A model generated the notes under the pieces. That model was not told the origin of the DNA. It did not search any database and saw only the letters and a program-made list of their open reading frames with translations. Both the position numbers and the translations under genes were made by a program. 64,000 nt of DNA from Prorocentrum cordatum. Its lineage: Eukaryota; Sar; Dinophyceae; Prorocentrales; Prorocentraceae. Location of the stretch: positions 989,176 to 1,053,175 of the forward strand of contig CAUYUJ010004780.1 of assembly GCA_963575745.1 (NCBI GenBank), written 5' to 3'. Shown here in pieces: positions 21,626 to 34,293 of the stretch; position 1 is the first letter of the stretch, and each line of letters begins with the position of its first letter.

Positions 21626-21901
21626 GACGAGGAGGAACAGGCCGCGAAGACTGAACCGTCAACCTCTGCTTGCTGTACGCCGCAGCCTGCCAGCATGCAT
21701 GGTTGGCCGGAACTATGAGGAAGAGGACGAGGGAGAGGAGAAGGAGGAGGAGGAGGAGGAGGAGGAGGAGGAGGAGGAGGAAGATGAACGAACAACCTAG
21801 GGGGGCGGTCACGCTTCGCCGCTGCTCGCGCCCGCCGCCCGCCTAGGCCGCGGGGCCCCTTGTGCCCGTCAGGGCACTGAAGTCGTCGTTGCACGTGCGG
21901 T

Positions 21902-22679
<778 letters not shown>

Positions 22680-24130
22680 GCGCGAAGGGTCAGGTCTCCA
22701 GTCGCGGACCCAGCGATGCTCATAGACGCGCCCACGTAGGACGGCAAAGCGACGGTGGTCTGCATATGGCCACGTCTAGGAGAATTGTCTGCGGAGCTGC
22801 TCGCGGGCGTAGGCTGAGTCATACCACGCTTTCTGGCCGATCTCTTTGGCCTCCCTGCGGCGGAGAACAGCAGCTTGCAGACGCGGGACAGAGTGGAGCG
22901 GGTCAAACGTTGTGTACCGCAAGATGTCTGCAATGTAGTCGCCGCACCACTCCAGCTAGTCTGTGAAGTCCGGGAGCTGGGGGTCGGGGTAGAATAGCCA
23001 AGGGAGCCACCCCTGAGCCCATCGAGCAGCGTGGAAAACGATACTATTGGATGCCTGCAATGCGAGCGGTAATCCAGAGTCGGCAGGCGTGTCAGCCTCA
23101 CGGGGCAGACAGAAGGACCCAGAGAACAGCAAGTCGTCAGGAATGTCGGGGAAGCCGGCCACCCGATACTGTCATCGAGAGGCCCCAGATCATACCTCGG
23201 CATTCCAGGTAGTGCGGGAAATTGTCCAGCTCCGACTCGCAGCCAAAGATGCATGGCCGTACGTACGCCAGCGGCCGTCGGATGCAAGCATGCGCCCACG
23301 CCCGGGTTCACGGTGCAGAAGTCGCTGTAGCTTCCACGGGGCAGCATGCAGGTCAGCACGCCGATGCGGGTAGCATTTGTTGCACCGAGAGAGGAGCGTG
23401 TAGGCAAGGGTGTGGACGACAAGAGGCGGTCGCCCAGGTAGCGAGAGAAGCGTCGACTCAGTCATGTGCTGAAGGATGGCCTGGTAGGCGATCTGCTGAG
23501 GCTGGTCGTTGGCGTTGCCGATGCTGTGCAGGTAGACCCACTGCACGCCAGGCAAGCACCAGCCCCGCATGCAGGGGGGCGACCACGCGCAGCCAGGTCG
23601 AACGTCTCCGCCATTGCGGGCGAGAGCCAAAAGCCAGGCGACAAGCCGGCAGCCAGATCAGCCAGAGGGCGGTGATCAATCCAACGCCGCGCAACCTCCT
23701 GGAGCGTTTGCAGGTCTCCGTAGTAGACCGTGTGCGTGCGCATCGCAGATCATAGCAAGATCGCCTGGACAGTCGCGACCGCGGACACAAGCTTGGAAGC
23801 GCCCCAGTCATGCCACGTAGGGTAGTCCACCCGTCGTAGAGCACCGCCAAGGTGTTGGGTAATCAAGCTTCCAGAGGCCGTGAAGCTCGCGCTTGCCAAA
23901 CTCCGCGGGCATGGCGAAGAACTGCGGAAGTACGAACGTATGGGAACGACCCGCGTGTTGTAGATGTGCGCGTTGGTGGACAGCGGCGCCGATGTCATGG
24001 ACAGGAGTTGGAGAAGTTGCCAGTACTTCTGCCAAGGGGCCAAGAACAAGTTCAGAGGCGTGGCAGCAGGGCCGAGCGGACAGCCCAGTTAGTTCGGAAG
24101 CGAGCCCACCGCGGCACCTGGTCTGTCAAG
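22680..24130 (-). pseudogene. Decayed LINE-type reverse-transcriptase C-terminal region
   Basis: No long frame survives, but consecutive fragments in shifting minus-strand frames keep a protein-like order. From about 24050 down: APLSTNAHIYNTRVVPIRSY, then PQFFAMPAEFGKRELHGLWK, then DWGASKLVSAVATVQAILL, then YYGDLQTLQEVARRWIDHRP. The NTRV-P-SY / Q-FF-P-EF-RE pattern resembles the segment after the polymerase domain in dinoflagellate LINE-like ORF2 proteins. Catalytic motifs are not visible. Frames change at least three times and stops intervene, so this is a relic. The family assignment rests on pattern memory only. Confidence 0.4.
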
Positions 24131-24284
24131 AAATTCTGGATGCAGCTCTGGATTTCCTCGGAAAAGGGCGCGTACAGCGGTACCAAGGAAACACTTGGCT
24201 GGCTTGAGGTAGAGCGTAGCATAGAGCACAGACAGCAACACATTCCATGACTACAAAGAGCTTAGGGAGGGCCTTTCTCGGAGG

Positions 24285-24425
24285 GGGAGGGAGGAGGGAG
24301 GAGGATGAGGAGGAGGATGAGGAGGAGGAGGGATGATGAGGAAGAGGAGGAAGAGGAGGAGGAGGGAGAGGAGAAGGCGGAGGAGAAGAAGGAGGAGGAG
24401 AAGGAGGAGGAGGAAAACGAAGAGA
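24285..24425 (+). repeat. (GGA)n-rich tract
   Basis: Interrupted GGAGGA/GAAGAG run; a (GTC)n run lies at about 24486-24507. Confidence 0.85.
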
Positions 24426-24507
24426 CGGAGACCGAGGAGGACGACGCACTAGGAGGTAGAGCGTGCCCATGGGGGCAGGGGGGGGGTCGTCGTCGTCGTC
24501 GTCGTCG

Positions 24508-25239
24508 AAAGATGGCGTGAGGGTCAGCCCTGTGCTCAAGTCGACTACAAGTCAACTTCTTATTACAACAAAACAAAGCCGGCATTAAAGCTGGAAAAGG
24601 CAAGACAGGCAAGGAAACGAACAACGGAGGGAGTGGGGTGTAAGGGAGGTAGGGCGTGTCCACGGCGGCTCTGCAGAGCTTCGAGGCTCTGGCGCAACAA
24701 AGCTGCCCTCGCGCGGCTCTGCCGCCAGGACCTCTTCAGAGTCGGGGCAGAATGGGCGGCTGCCGCGACGGAGGAGCTGCAACGCCGCGGGTCCAACTCG
24801 GGCGGAGGAGTACGTGGACGCGGGAGAAGAGGCAGAGCATCGAGGCGCGGTAGATTAGAGTGTACGATGGGCATGATGATGAGTCTGAGAATTCTGCGGC
24901 TGCTCTTGATACGTATGATGCTGCTGATGATGAGGAGGAGGAGGAGGGGGAGGAGGGGGAGGAGATGGAACAGAAAGAGGTCGGCTCATGAGTTTATGAG
25001 GGTAAGGAGCAGGAGGAATGGGGGGAGGAGCGAGGACACATATAAGTGGTGGTTGTGGTGGTGGTGGTGGTCGTTGGCCGTCATCGGCGTGATCGGTCGT
25101 CGTCATCGTCGCCGGAGCCCCCCAGCGGTGGGGGGGGGGGGGGGGCGAGTTTCCGGCGGATGCGTTTTTTGACACCCCTCACAAGGATCGTGGCCTCCGA
25201 GGGGGTTCCGAACTCGAGTACCACCCCTCCCGCACCAAG
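24508..25239. other. No gene recognised; scattered microsatellites
   Basis: Contains GATGAT and GGAGGG patches (24870-24970), (GGT)n at 25040-25070 and a poly-G run at about 25130-25145. Between them the sequence is unremarkable. Confidence 0.5.
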
Positions 25240-25490
25240 AGGCTCCGAGGAGGCCTCCAAGAGGCCCCAAGGGGCGCAGAAGAGGCCCCCAAGAAGCCCC
25301 AAGAGGCTCCCAAGAGACCCCCAAGAGGCCCTCTAGTGGCCCCAAGAGGCCCAAGAGGCCCCCAAGAAGCCCCAAGAGGCGCCCAAGAGGCCCCCAGAAG
25401 TCCCAGCCAACCACGAGATCCCAACCAGCATCCATGAGGCCTCTGACCCACCACCCACGCACGGTGGCGGGATAGGCCGACGGCCACTGG
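25240..25490 (+). repeat. CCAAGAGGCCCC array with conserved tail
   Basis: Units AGGCCCCCAAGAAGCCCC and CCCAAGAGG to about 25420. The tail CAGCATCCATGAGGCCTCTG then GCACGGTGGCGGGAT and GGCCGA matches that after the array at 1-475. Thus arrays of this family share a 3' flank, as expected of a mobile or amplified unit. Confidence 0.75.
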
Positions 25491-25617
25491 ATAAATGCTG
25501 AATGAGAGGAGGGGAGGGAAAAAGAGAGGAGGGACGAGGGCGAAGAAGGATCACATCAGTCGGAGCGCCCCGGATCGGCGGCACTGGCCGAAGGCCACTA
25601 CAATAGTGGTGGTGATC

Positions 25618-25662
25618 GCCGTCGTCGTCGTCGTCGTCGTCATCGTCGTCGTCTTTTTGTGT
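25618..25662 (+). repeat. (GTC)n microsatellite
   Basis: GTCGTCGTC with one ATC interruption. Confidence 0.9.
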
Positions 25663-25839
25663 CTTCGTCGTTGTGGTCGTGGGTCTTCCAGTAATGGCCA
25701 CGAGGACACTCAAGAGACCCCTGCAACATTAATTATTTACTTTGCGGCAGATGGCCCTAAACAACGCCTTTTAATACTAAATGAAACACCAAAAGAAGAC
25801 GATATAGAGAAACTACAGCGAACACAACAATACGAGAGA

Positions 25840-26620
25840 CCTTGCCGGAACTCATCTGGCAGACCATGCGAAAATCCATATGGGAGACCAGATGGAAACA
25901 CAAACACATTACGGGAGACCATATGGGAGACCATACAAGAGACCATACGGCAACACCAGGCGGAAAATCATTCGGAATGCCAACCTTTGCAGGAGACACT
26001 ACGGGAGACCATGCGGACAACCACGTGGGCAACCATACGATAGAAATAATGAGATGCGTCAGATAGAAAACCATACGGGAAACCGTGTGGTAAGAACATG
26101 TTGGAGACCGTACGTGAAATCGTGTGGAAAACCATGCCGGAACTTTCACAGGAGACCATGTGGGCGACCATGCGGGAGATCATGTGGGAGAACTATCGGG
26201 AGGCCAGACAAGAGACCATGCGGGAGATCATACCGGAGACCTTCCGCATGGTCTCTTGCATGGTTTCCCGCATGGTCTCCCGCACGGTATCTAGCATGGT
26301 CGCCCACATGATCTTCCGTGTGTACGGTCTCCCGCATGGCCTCCCGTATGGTCTGCCATACTGTCTTCCGCATGGCCCCGCATGGCCTCCCGCATGGCCT
26401 CCCACATGGCCTACCTCATGTGTCCCGCATGGTCTCCCATATGGTTTTCCGCACGGTCTCCCGAAAGGTATCCCATATGGCTTCCTGCGTAGTTTCCCGT
26501 ATAGCCTCCCATGGTCTCCCGCATGCTCTCCCGTATGGCCTACCATATGGTCTCCCTCATGGCCTACCGCATGTATCCTCACGCATGGCCTCCGGAGTGA
26601 CCACACGAGAGACCATACGG
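25840..26620. repeat. 12-bp satellite in two opposed orientations (fold-back)
   Basis: From about 25850 to 26236 the plus strand carries GGGAGACCAT(A/G)C units of 12 bp. From about 26238 to 26600 it carries the reverse complement, CGCATGGTCTCC-type units. The switch is within GAGACCTTCCGCATGGTCTC. The whole block could fold into a hairpin with arms of roughly 380 bp. Confidence 0.85.
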
Positions 26621-26879
26621 GCTACCGCTTTTAGACCTGGGGGAAACAGCCCTCGCCGTAAGATTAACATCCATACACCTATATGCAATTATGTATGTGT
26701 ATGTGCACGTGTGTGTGAGAGTGGGAGAGTTTGTGTACGTGCACGTGTACAGCACCCTCCATACATAAGTATATACTTGTATACACATTTATTTATTTTA
26801 CTCTTGCACAGGGTGTCTAGAGCTCCGACCACTTTATTTCGGCGTCGTCGTCGCTCCCCCCCCAGCTGCTTTGTGCCCT

Positions 26880-27815
26880 TCATGTGTCGCTATATGTGTC
26901 GCTGTGTGCCTTGTGCCCTTCATGTGCCTCTATATGTGTCGCTATATGTGTCTGTGTCGCTGTGTGTCGCTATGCGTCTCCATGTGTGCGTCGCTATGTG
27001 TCGCTGTGTGTCGCTATGCGTGGATATATGTGTGTGTGTGTGTCGATACATGTCTCTTCGATATGTGTCGACATGTGCCGCTATGTGTCGCTCCCCAGCA
27101 CCCCAGCGCACCGCCCCCTCCGCCCCGACGACTTCATTTCGGCGTCGTCGTCGCTCCCCCCCCCTCTCCTTCTCCTCAGCAGCCCAGCGCGCTGCCCCCT
27201 CCGCCCCGACCACTTTATTTCGGCGTTGTGTCGACATGTGTCGCTATGTGTCGCTCCCCAGCACCCCAGCGCACCGCCCCCTCCGCCCCGACGACTTTAT
27301 TTCGGCGTCGTCGTCGTCGTCGCCCCCCCCCCTCTCCCTCTCCTCAGCAGCCCAGCGCGCTGCCCCCTCCGCCCCGACCACTTTATTTCGGCGTCGTCGT
27401 CGCCCCCCCCCCCCCTCCCCTCTCCCCAGCAGCCCAGCGCGCCGCCCCCTTCGCCCCGACCATTTATTTCGGCGTCGTCGTCGCCCCCCCCCTCCCCTTC
27501 TCCCCCAGCAGCCCAGCGCACCGCCCCCTCCGCCCCGACGACTTTATTTCGGCGTCGTCGTCGCCCCCCCCCCTCCCTCTCCTCAGCAGCCCAGCGCGCT
27601 GCCCCCTCCGCCCCGACCACTTTATTTCGGCGTTGTGTCGACATGTGTCGCTATGTGTCGCTCCCCAGCACGCACCGCCCCCTCCGCCCCGACGACTTTA
27701 TTTCGGCGTCGTCGTCGCCCCCCCCCCCCCCCTCTCCCTCTCCTCAGCAGCCCAGCGCGCTGCCCCCTCCGCCCCGACCACTATTTTCGGCGTCGTCGTC
27801 GCCCCCCCCCCCCCC
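26880..27815 (+). repeat. TGTGTCGCTA minisatellite followed by about 83-bp satellite
   Basis: TGTGTCGCTATGTGTCGCTG units fill 26880-27090. From 27090 to 27815 about nine copies of a unit of roughly 76-86 bp follow. Each holds CCCAGCGC(A/G)C(C/T)GCCCCCTC, CGCCCCGAC(G/C)ACTTTATTT and CGGCGTCGTCGTCGC plus a C-run. Some copies carry an inserted CGACATGTGTCGCTATG. A partial copy occurs at 26820-26870. C-run length accounts for most length variation. Confidence 0.85.
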
Positions 27816-27839
27816 CCCCCATGAGAAGAGGTGGATCTG

Positions 27840-28204
27840 GGGCCGGTCCCGGTGTTCCCGGCGTTCCCGGCGTTCCCGGGGTTCCCGGCGTTCCCGGCGT
27901 TCCCGGCGTTCCCGGCCGGCGTTCCCGGCTGGCGCTTCCAAGGTTCCCGGCCGGCCTCCCGGCGTGCCCGGCGTTCCCGGCGTTCCCGGCCGGCGTTCCC
28001 GGCCGGTACTTCGCGGGGTTCCCGGCCGGCGCTCCCGGCGCTCCCGGCGTTCCCGGCGTTCCCGGCCGGCCCGGCGTTCCCGGCCTGCCCGACAGGCCCG
28101 GCCGGCCGGGCCTGTCTGGCCTTCCCCGGCCTTCCCGGTGTTCCCGGCCTTCCTGGCCTGCCTGGCCTTCCCGGCCCGCCGGGCGTTCCCGGCCTTCCCG
28201 GCGT
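27840..28204 (+). repeat. 9-bp GGCGTTCCC satellite
   Basis: GGCGTTCCC units with GGCCGGCGTTCCCGG and CGGCCTTCC variants; open in all frames (Gly-Val-Pro, Ala-Phe-Pro or Arg-Arg-Ser repeats). A second array of the same unit lies at 43625-43950, and a diverged patch at 28855-28925. I read these as satellites rather than collagen-like genes. Confidence 0.85.
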
Positions 28205-28560
28205 TGTCGCTCCTCCTCCTCCTCCTCCTCCTCCTTTCCTCCTCCTCCTCCCCTCTCCTCCTCCTCCTCCTCCTCCTCCTCCTCCTGTTATTATTGTTTT
28301 TCTTCCTCCTCCTCCTCGTCGACTTCCTCCTCCTCCTCCTCCTCCTCATCCTCCTCCTTCTCCTCCTCCTTTTCCTCCTCCTTCTCCTCATCATCCACCC
28401 ATTCCTCGCCCTCCCTCGTCCATCCTCCCCCTCCCCCACATCCTCCTCCTCCTCGTCCTCCTGCACTCCTTCCCCTCCTCCTCCTCCTCCTCCTCCTCCT
28501 CTCCGTCGTCGTCCTCCTCCTCCTCCTCCTCCTCATCCTCCTCTGCGTCCTCCTCCATCG
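28205..28560 (+). repeat. (TCC)n tract
   Basis: CTCCTCCTC runs with TTC, GTC and CCC interruptions, directly after the 9-bp satellite; the same two repeat types are neighbours again at 43440-43950. Confidence 0.9.
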
Positions 28561-29410
28561 TCCCCTCTTGGGGCATGATGGCTCCCCCTGCCATTTGTTC
28601 CTCTGTGTGCTCCCCCCACTTCGCTGATCAAGGGAACTCGTCTGGGCATCGTGTCTGGATGGGCTGGTGGGGTTACGCGAAGGGTCAAGAATTTGGTCGA
28701 GGCGTGGGCCCCCGGAGTGTGGGAGAACTGCCCAAGGGGCCGTTTTTTCGTCCGGAGACGTTTTGTGACAGTCCTGGGCCCTGGTATCGGCGTCCGGAGG
28801 CCGACGAAGTGCGCAAAACGTGCCGCACCAATGCTGTCGAAGCCTCGGATGTCTGGGTTCCCGGCCTGCCTGGACGTCCCGGCCTGCCCGGCCGCCCCGG
28901 CTTGCCGGGCCTGCCCGGGCACTCTCGGTTTTGCCGGGAGGTCCTGGCGGGCAGCCTGCCCAAGAGTCTGAGTCTGAGCGATAGCGGCCTCTCGGGCCGG
29001 GTTTCGCTGAGGACCCCTGGTTTCGTTGGGGGGGCTCCTTACAAATTGGTTGGTTTTGCCTGATTCGGGCCCGGTTTCATTTGGGACGTCCTCACAATTC
29101 GCGTGGGTGTGCTTGATTAGGGCCATGGTTCGCTGCAGAAGTCCTCACTATGTGTCTGGCTTGGCAACGTTGTCAGCCCGATTTCACTGGAGAGGCCCTC
29201 ACCGAATCCTTCGTACAAGAAGGTGCGCACGAAAAGTCTTTACATGTTTGGGACATTCGAGACGCATTATCATGATCCATTGCCCCGTCCTCCCTAATCG
29301 CAACCTATTATGCATGTTATGTGCTTCGTCGTGTTTCTCCTCCCTCCTCCCCGTCCACGTATCCTTTTTTCCCGCCCCCTCTTCATCCTCGTCGACCTCC
29401 GTCTCTATGA
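28561..29410. other. No gene; dispersed motif and degenerate repeat
   Basis: GGGGTTACGCGAAGGGTCAA then GAATTTGGT at 28670-28697 matches 57032-57059 at all but about three bases. At 28990-29200 four diverged copies of GGGCC(C)GGTTTC...GTCCTCAC follow at about 52-72-bp spacing. Confidence 0.55.
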
Positions 29411-30909
29411 CTAATATCGGAGGTGGGGCGGGGGGGGGGGGGGCGAGATCGCAGTAAAACGGAAAGCCCCCCGCCGGGAAATCGGTTTCGGTTTCGCGTT
29501 CGTGCGCGCGGGCGAGGCGAAGCTGCGTGGGCCGGCGAGAGGAGTGAACCCTCCTCTCGGGAGGCCGCGGACGGACTCTTGGCTCCCCCCGGGCTGTTAC
29601 GCGATGGCTGGGATTGTCGCGCCGTGGTGTCGTGGTGTCGTGGCGTCGTGATCTCGTGGTGCCGTGGTGTCGTTGTGTGGTATCGTGGTGTCGTGGTGAC
29701 GCGGTGTCGCGGTGTCGTGGTGTCGTGGTGTCGTGATGCCGTGGTGTCGTGTCGTATTGCCGTGGTGGCGCGGTGTCGTGGTGTCGCGGTGTCGTGGTGT
29801 CGTGTTGTCGTGGCGTCGTGGTCTCGTGGTGTCGTGGTTGGGTGTCGTGGGGTCGTGGTGACGCGGTGTCGCGGTGTCGTGGTGTCGTGGTGGCGTGGTG
29901 TCGTGATGTGGTGTCGCGGTGTCGCGATGTGTGGTGTCGTGGTGTCGTGGTGTGGCGTCGTGCTGTCGTGGTGACCCGGTCTCGCGGTCTCGCGGTGTCG
30001 TGGTGTCGTGGTGTCGTGGTGTGGTGTCATGGTGTCGTGGTGTGGTGTCGTGGTGTCGTGGTGACGTGGCGTCGTGGTGACGTGGTGTCGTGGTGTCGTG
30101 GTGTGGTGTCGTGGTGTCGTGGTGTGGTGCCGAGGTCTCGTGGTGTCGTGGTGTGGTGTCGTGGTGACGCGGTGTTGCGGTGTCGTGGTGTCGTGGTGTC
30201 GTGGCGTCGTCGTGTGGTGTCGTGGCGTCGTGGTGGCGTCGTGTCGTGGTGTCGTGGTGTGGTCTCGCGGTGTCGTGGTGACGTGGTGTCGTGGTGTCGT
30301 GGCGTCGTGGTGTCGTGGTGACGCGGCGTAGCGGTGTCGTGATGTCGCGGTGTGGTGTCGTAGTGTGGTGTCTTGGTGTCGCGGTGTCGTGGTGTGGTGC
30401 CATGATATCGTGGTGTTGAGTCGTGGTGTCGTGGTGTGGTGTGGTGGCATCGTGGTGCCGCGGTGTCGCCGTGTCGTTGTGTCGTGGTGGCGTGGTGTCT
30501 TGGTGTGATGTCGTGGTGTCGTGTTGTGTTGTCGTGGTGTCGTAGGGTGGTGTCGTGGTGTCGCGCTGTCGTGGTGTCGTGGTGTCGTGGTGTCGTGATG
30601 TGGTGTCGTGCTGTCGTGGTGACGCGGTCTCGCGGCGTCGTGGTGTCGTGGTGGGATAGCGGGACCAAGAGTCGGATGGATAGTGAGATTGATACGTAGT
30701 GAGATCGGTAGTGAGATCCAGAGTCGTTGCGTGTGCGTCTTCACCAAGAAGCATTGTCTCAGTCATCGCAGTTGTCATCAGTTCGTTCCTTCCGCCGCCC
30801 CCGTCCCCCACCCCCGCCCCCCCCCCTGCACATGCACACACGCACACACACACACACACACGCGCACACACACACAACCTCCTTACCACCCGAGGGGTTG
30901 TCGTATAGT
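29411..30909 (+). repeat. Composite satellite, copy 3
   Basis: The head (29411-29560) with GGGAAATCGGTTTCGGTTTC is followed by a 1-kb array of GTGGTGTCGTGGTGTCGTGG units (29620-30655). Then come a few AGTGAGATCGGTA units, a (CA)n run (30836-30870) and a tail matching ACCTCCTTA(C/T)CACCCGA. Here the internal GTGTCC of copies 1 and 2 is replaced by GTGTCG. Confidence 0.8.
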
Positions 30910-31313
30910 ATCAGTTGTCCATTCCACGGGGCGGGGCCGCGCCCCGACCGCCGACGACGAGGGCGTCGACGACTGAAGTGCGAGTTCGCACATGCCGCAC
31001 GGGAAGTCCCCAGGACCCCCCCCCCCCCTCCGGCCCCCCCACCGGGCCTGTAGAAGTATTGTCGGAAGTGTCACCAACGAAGCCAGAGCCCACGCGCGGA
31101 CTGCCTCTGCCCTGCGCCCCCCATCCTCCAACCCTCGCCTGATCCTCGTCTAGCCCCATCAACATTCTGGTCCTGCTGATGCTCACGATGCCGCCGCCCC
31201 TCGTCCTCCGCAGAGCGCTATGCTGGCTTTTTGCATCGCGCACACGGCTAAGCATGCGCGGCAGGACGCGTCTGCTCACCGATGGAAGTACCCATCCCCC
31301 TGATCAGCGGAGA
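30910..31313. other. No gene recognised
   Basis: GC-rich with a poly-C run at about 31016-31028. The block 31262-31313 (GTCTGCTCACCGATGGAAGT ...) resembles 31423-31474 inside the transposase, perhaps a partial duplication of transposase 3' sequence. Confidence 0.45.
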
Positions 31314-32994
31314 CTAAGCAGGGACGCCCTTCAAGTCATTACGGGCCTCTGCCAATTCGTGCAAGAAAATGCTGGTCCACCGGTGCATGTGCTGCACCAT
31401 GTACTTGTACCTGTTCGTGACACGGAACGTCTGCTCGCAGATGGAAGAATTCACCCCCTTGAGCAGCGCGGCGTTCTCAGGTACATATGGGTGGCAATTT
31501 GCCAGGCACCACTCGTCCACGTGCCCTTTCGCGTGGAGGCGGTCCGTAATGTGATGCATCGCGGGGTATGCGAGCTCAGCCGCCGCCGCCGACTCATGTG
31601 CCCGCGCACCCGCGAACTTCCGGAGGTGGCAGGAGTCATCGTGCACCGAGACGTTGAAGTCCATGATTCGACGCAGCTCGGCCAGGAAAAAGTACCTCTG
31701 AGACAAGCTCTCCGTGCCGTTGAACTCTTTCATGTGTAAGATGTACCCGTCCGGGTTGCGCGCCGCCAGCCAGCCCCCGGAGCGCTGCGCGAGCGATCGG
31801 CCTTTCACCGCTTCCTTGTGAGTCTGACACCCAGTCGCACCAAGCGCGGCCTCGTCGGATGCCAAAGTCACGTATCCGCAACACTTGGACCAGTACTCTG
31901 ACAGATCCGGCGCAGACCCGCTGCCGCTGTGGCGCACCGCCAGCCTCCGCTCCCCCGCGGACTACTGCCACTTGGTACGCCTGTGCGTCCGCCGCGTCGA
32001 GGAGCGCCTCCGTCTTGCGGTGCGCGACGACCTTGTCGGGCGCCGCTTGCTTGCCTCGCACGCGTCGGGCACCTTGCTCCTTGCACTGATGCTTCAGGCA
32101 ATGCCGACTACCTCTCGCGCGAGTCTCTGGGCACGAAATGGCCGTGAATTTCCCCAGCCGGCGCGAGTGAATGAGCGATGCCAGGGGTCGTCCGCAGACC
32201 CTCCACCGACGGAGCTTAGCATTGCCATCGAAAACAACGATGGCGTGGATCTTCGGCCTTCTGCTCATGCGCCTCTGCAGCATGAAATCCTCGTACCACG
32301 GGCTGACGCTGACGGCGAGGTCGGCCGGGTCCATGGACAGGTTCACTTCTTTCTCAGGGACGCTCAAGCTCTTCGCTGCGCAGCGCTGGTGCGTGCGCAC
32401 GACGATGCGCCAAGCCAACCATGCCCCCCTCAACTTCTTCCGGGCTTCATCGGGCACGTCGGCGAGGCCGCCCGCCCGGCGCGCCGCGGCCCTGTGCACC
32501 GCGGCTTCGCCAGTGAAGGATGCGAAGTGACGCACGAGGCGCTGGGTGCACTGCCGCAGCCGCGCAGTCGTCACGCCCCAGCCGGCCGTGCAGAAGAAGT
32601 ACTGCATCTCCGCGCCTTCCGGCCATGACCAGAAATGGTGTTCCGCGCCTGCCTCCGACTCGCTCCAATAATTGTGCCAGACATAACGCCCAGACAGCCT
32701 GCACTCCTTCGAGCGGCATCGCAAGGGCGTGTGGGCGACGCGCTGCCAGCCGTCGACGAAGAGCACTTTCGCGTCAACGCTCTTGGACGAGCACACCTGC
32801 ATGGCCATGTCGCACCCCGTGCAGATCCTTCCCGGGCACTGCGCGCACCTCTGGGGCGGCTGGAAACCCGCGGCCGCGAGCGCCGCGGCGACCTGGGGCG
32901 CCGCGCCGAGGAGCTCCGGGCAATGTGCTGCGAGCGCATCTGCAACAAGCTTCGCCGGTATCGTGCCCAGCCCGCCAGGCACCTGCAACGCCAT
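31314..32994 (-). pseudogene. KDZ-type (Kyakuja-Dileera-Zisupton) transposase with one frameshift
   Basis: Two abutting minus-strand frames form one protein of about 560 aa if a base is lost from the run of five C at 31952-31956. From ATG at 32994, residues 50-107 form a zinc cluster (CAQC ... CTGC ... C ... CRSKEC ... WHNYW) of the kind that accompanies KDZ transposases. VVFDGNAKLRR (D256) fits the first catalytic Asp. After the shift, VHDDSCHLRKF fits the second Asp and SICEQTFRVTNRYKY the Glu region. The frameshift makes this copy inactive unless it is a sequencing error or is bypassed. Terminal inverted repeats were not identified; (GA/CT)n and TA tracts lie upstream. Confidence 0.6.
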
Positions 32995-33189
32995 GCCCCC
33001 TGCCGCGCCGACCCGCCTCCGGGGGCTTGCGCGCAGGCCGCCGCTGGGCAATCGCGGCTCGCCCTCGCAACCTCTGCCAGCCCGCCCCTGTCTCGCTCCC
33101 GCCGTGTATTCGTATATATCTCTCTCGTTAAATCGTTATGTATACAAACATGTATACATCTATAAAAAGGCGCGTGTTACTTCACATTA

Positions 33190-33193
33190 TCTG

Positions 33194-33242
<49 letters not shown>

Positions 33243-33287
33243 GTATATATATCGCTGTCTCTCTCTCTCTCTCTCTCCCCCCCTTTG

Positions 33288-33339
<52 letters not shown>

Positions 33340-33447
33340 ATCTCTGTCTCGCTCTCTCTCTCTCTCTCTATCTCTCTTTCTCTCTCACCGAGGTCTGTAT
33401 CTCGCGCCGTCTGCCATGCTTGCAGAATTGTTTATCCATCTCTCTCT

Positions 33448-33514
<67 letters not shown>

Positions 33515-33579
33515 CTCTCTCTCTCCTCTCTCTCTCTCTCTATCTCCCCTCTTCTCACCATGACTCTCCTTTTTTTTTT

Positions 33580-33668
<89 letters not shown>
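33190..33668. repeat. TA, (TC)n and poly-T microsatellite cluster
   Basis: (TATA)n at 33190-33252, (TC)n at 33255-33390, T-run of about 63 at 33452-33514, (TC)n again, T18 at about 33569-33586, then a long pure (CT)n to 33668. Confidence 0.95.
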
Positions 33669-33675
<7 letters not shown>

Positions 33676-33689
33676 GCCCCGCCCGACGG

Positions 33690-34293
33690 CTTGGGCCCCC
33701 CGCCCCCCGCCTCCCTCGGGCGACCGTCCAGCGCGGATGGGGCGGCCGGGCTCGTCAATGCGCGCTAGCCACGCCCCCGCCACCCCGTCGTTTTTTCCAC
33801 GGCATCAATCGAAGCGCGCAGTGCCAATTGCCCCCGCCGCCGCGGCCCCCCGTCGGGGCCCCGCCGACGACCGGCCCATGTGCACGCAGGGATCGCTAGC
33901 GCGATCGACGCGCGACCGCTGGGAGTGCGCGAGCAGCAAAACTACTCGCCTGGCGCGAGCGCGCCCGCAGCCTCCGCACTCAGGGAAGCGCCCCCCCCGG
34001 CGCGCGCGGGCGCGCCCGCTGCCGCCGCGCCCGGGCCGGCTGCGCCCCCGGCGCGCTCTTCGGCTGCGCCGGCGGCCGGGTCGGCAGCGGCCCCCCGAGC
34101 GCGCTTCTTCGGCGGCCTAGCCGACTGCTTCTCCGCTCTCTTCGACGCGCACTCCATGTATGTCGCCAAACCCAACTGGCACATCTCCATGAGGCGGTTG
34201 TGGAACATGCCCGCGGCCGCCGCGTCGCCCTGCGGGGGTGCCTGCAGGTCGACGTATGAGTGGCCGCGGCGCTCGGGGACCTCTCGGGGGACA
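33690..34293. other. GC-rich stretch with possible 3' exon of the next gene
   Basis: A minus-strand frame at 33942-34208 encodes LMEMCQLGLATYMECASKRA followed by a Lys/Arg patch (RPPKKRARG). It may be a terminal exon of the gene ending at 34294, since its composition resembles coding sequence, but no splice junction could be fixed. Confidence 0.35.

Noticed and set aside
26880-28627. Arg/Ser/Pro-rich plus-strand ORFs of more than 500 codons
   Set aside because: They cross three different satellites without any non-repeat coding sequence.
29383-30889. His/Thr/Pro-repeat ORFs
   Set aside because: Encoded by the GTGTCGTGG satellite in every frame; no start context or flanking domain.
31255-31325. 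GATCAGCGGAGACTAAGCAGGG recalled small structured RNA
   Set aside because: It better matches a diverged duplicate of transposase 3' sequence (31423-31474); no conserved RNA fold was seen.
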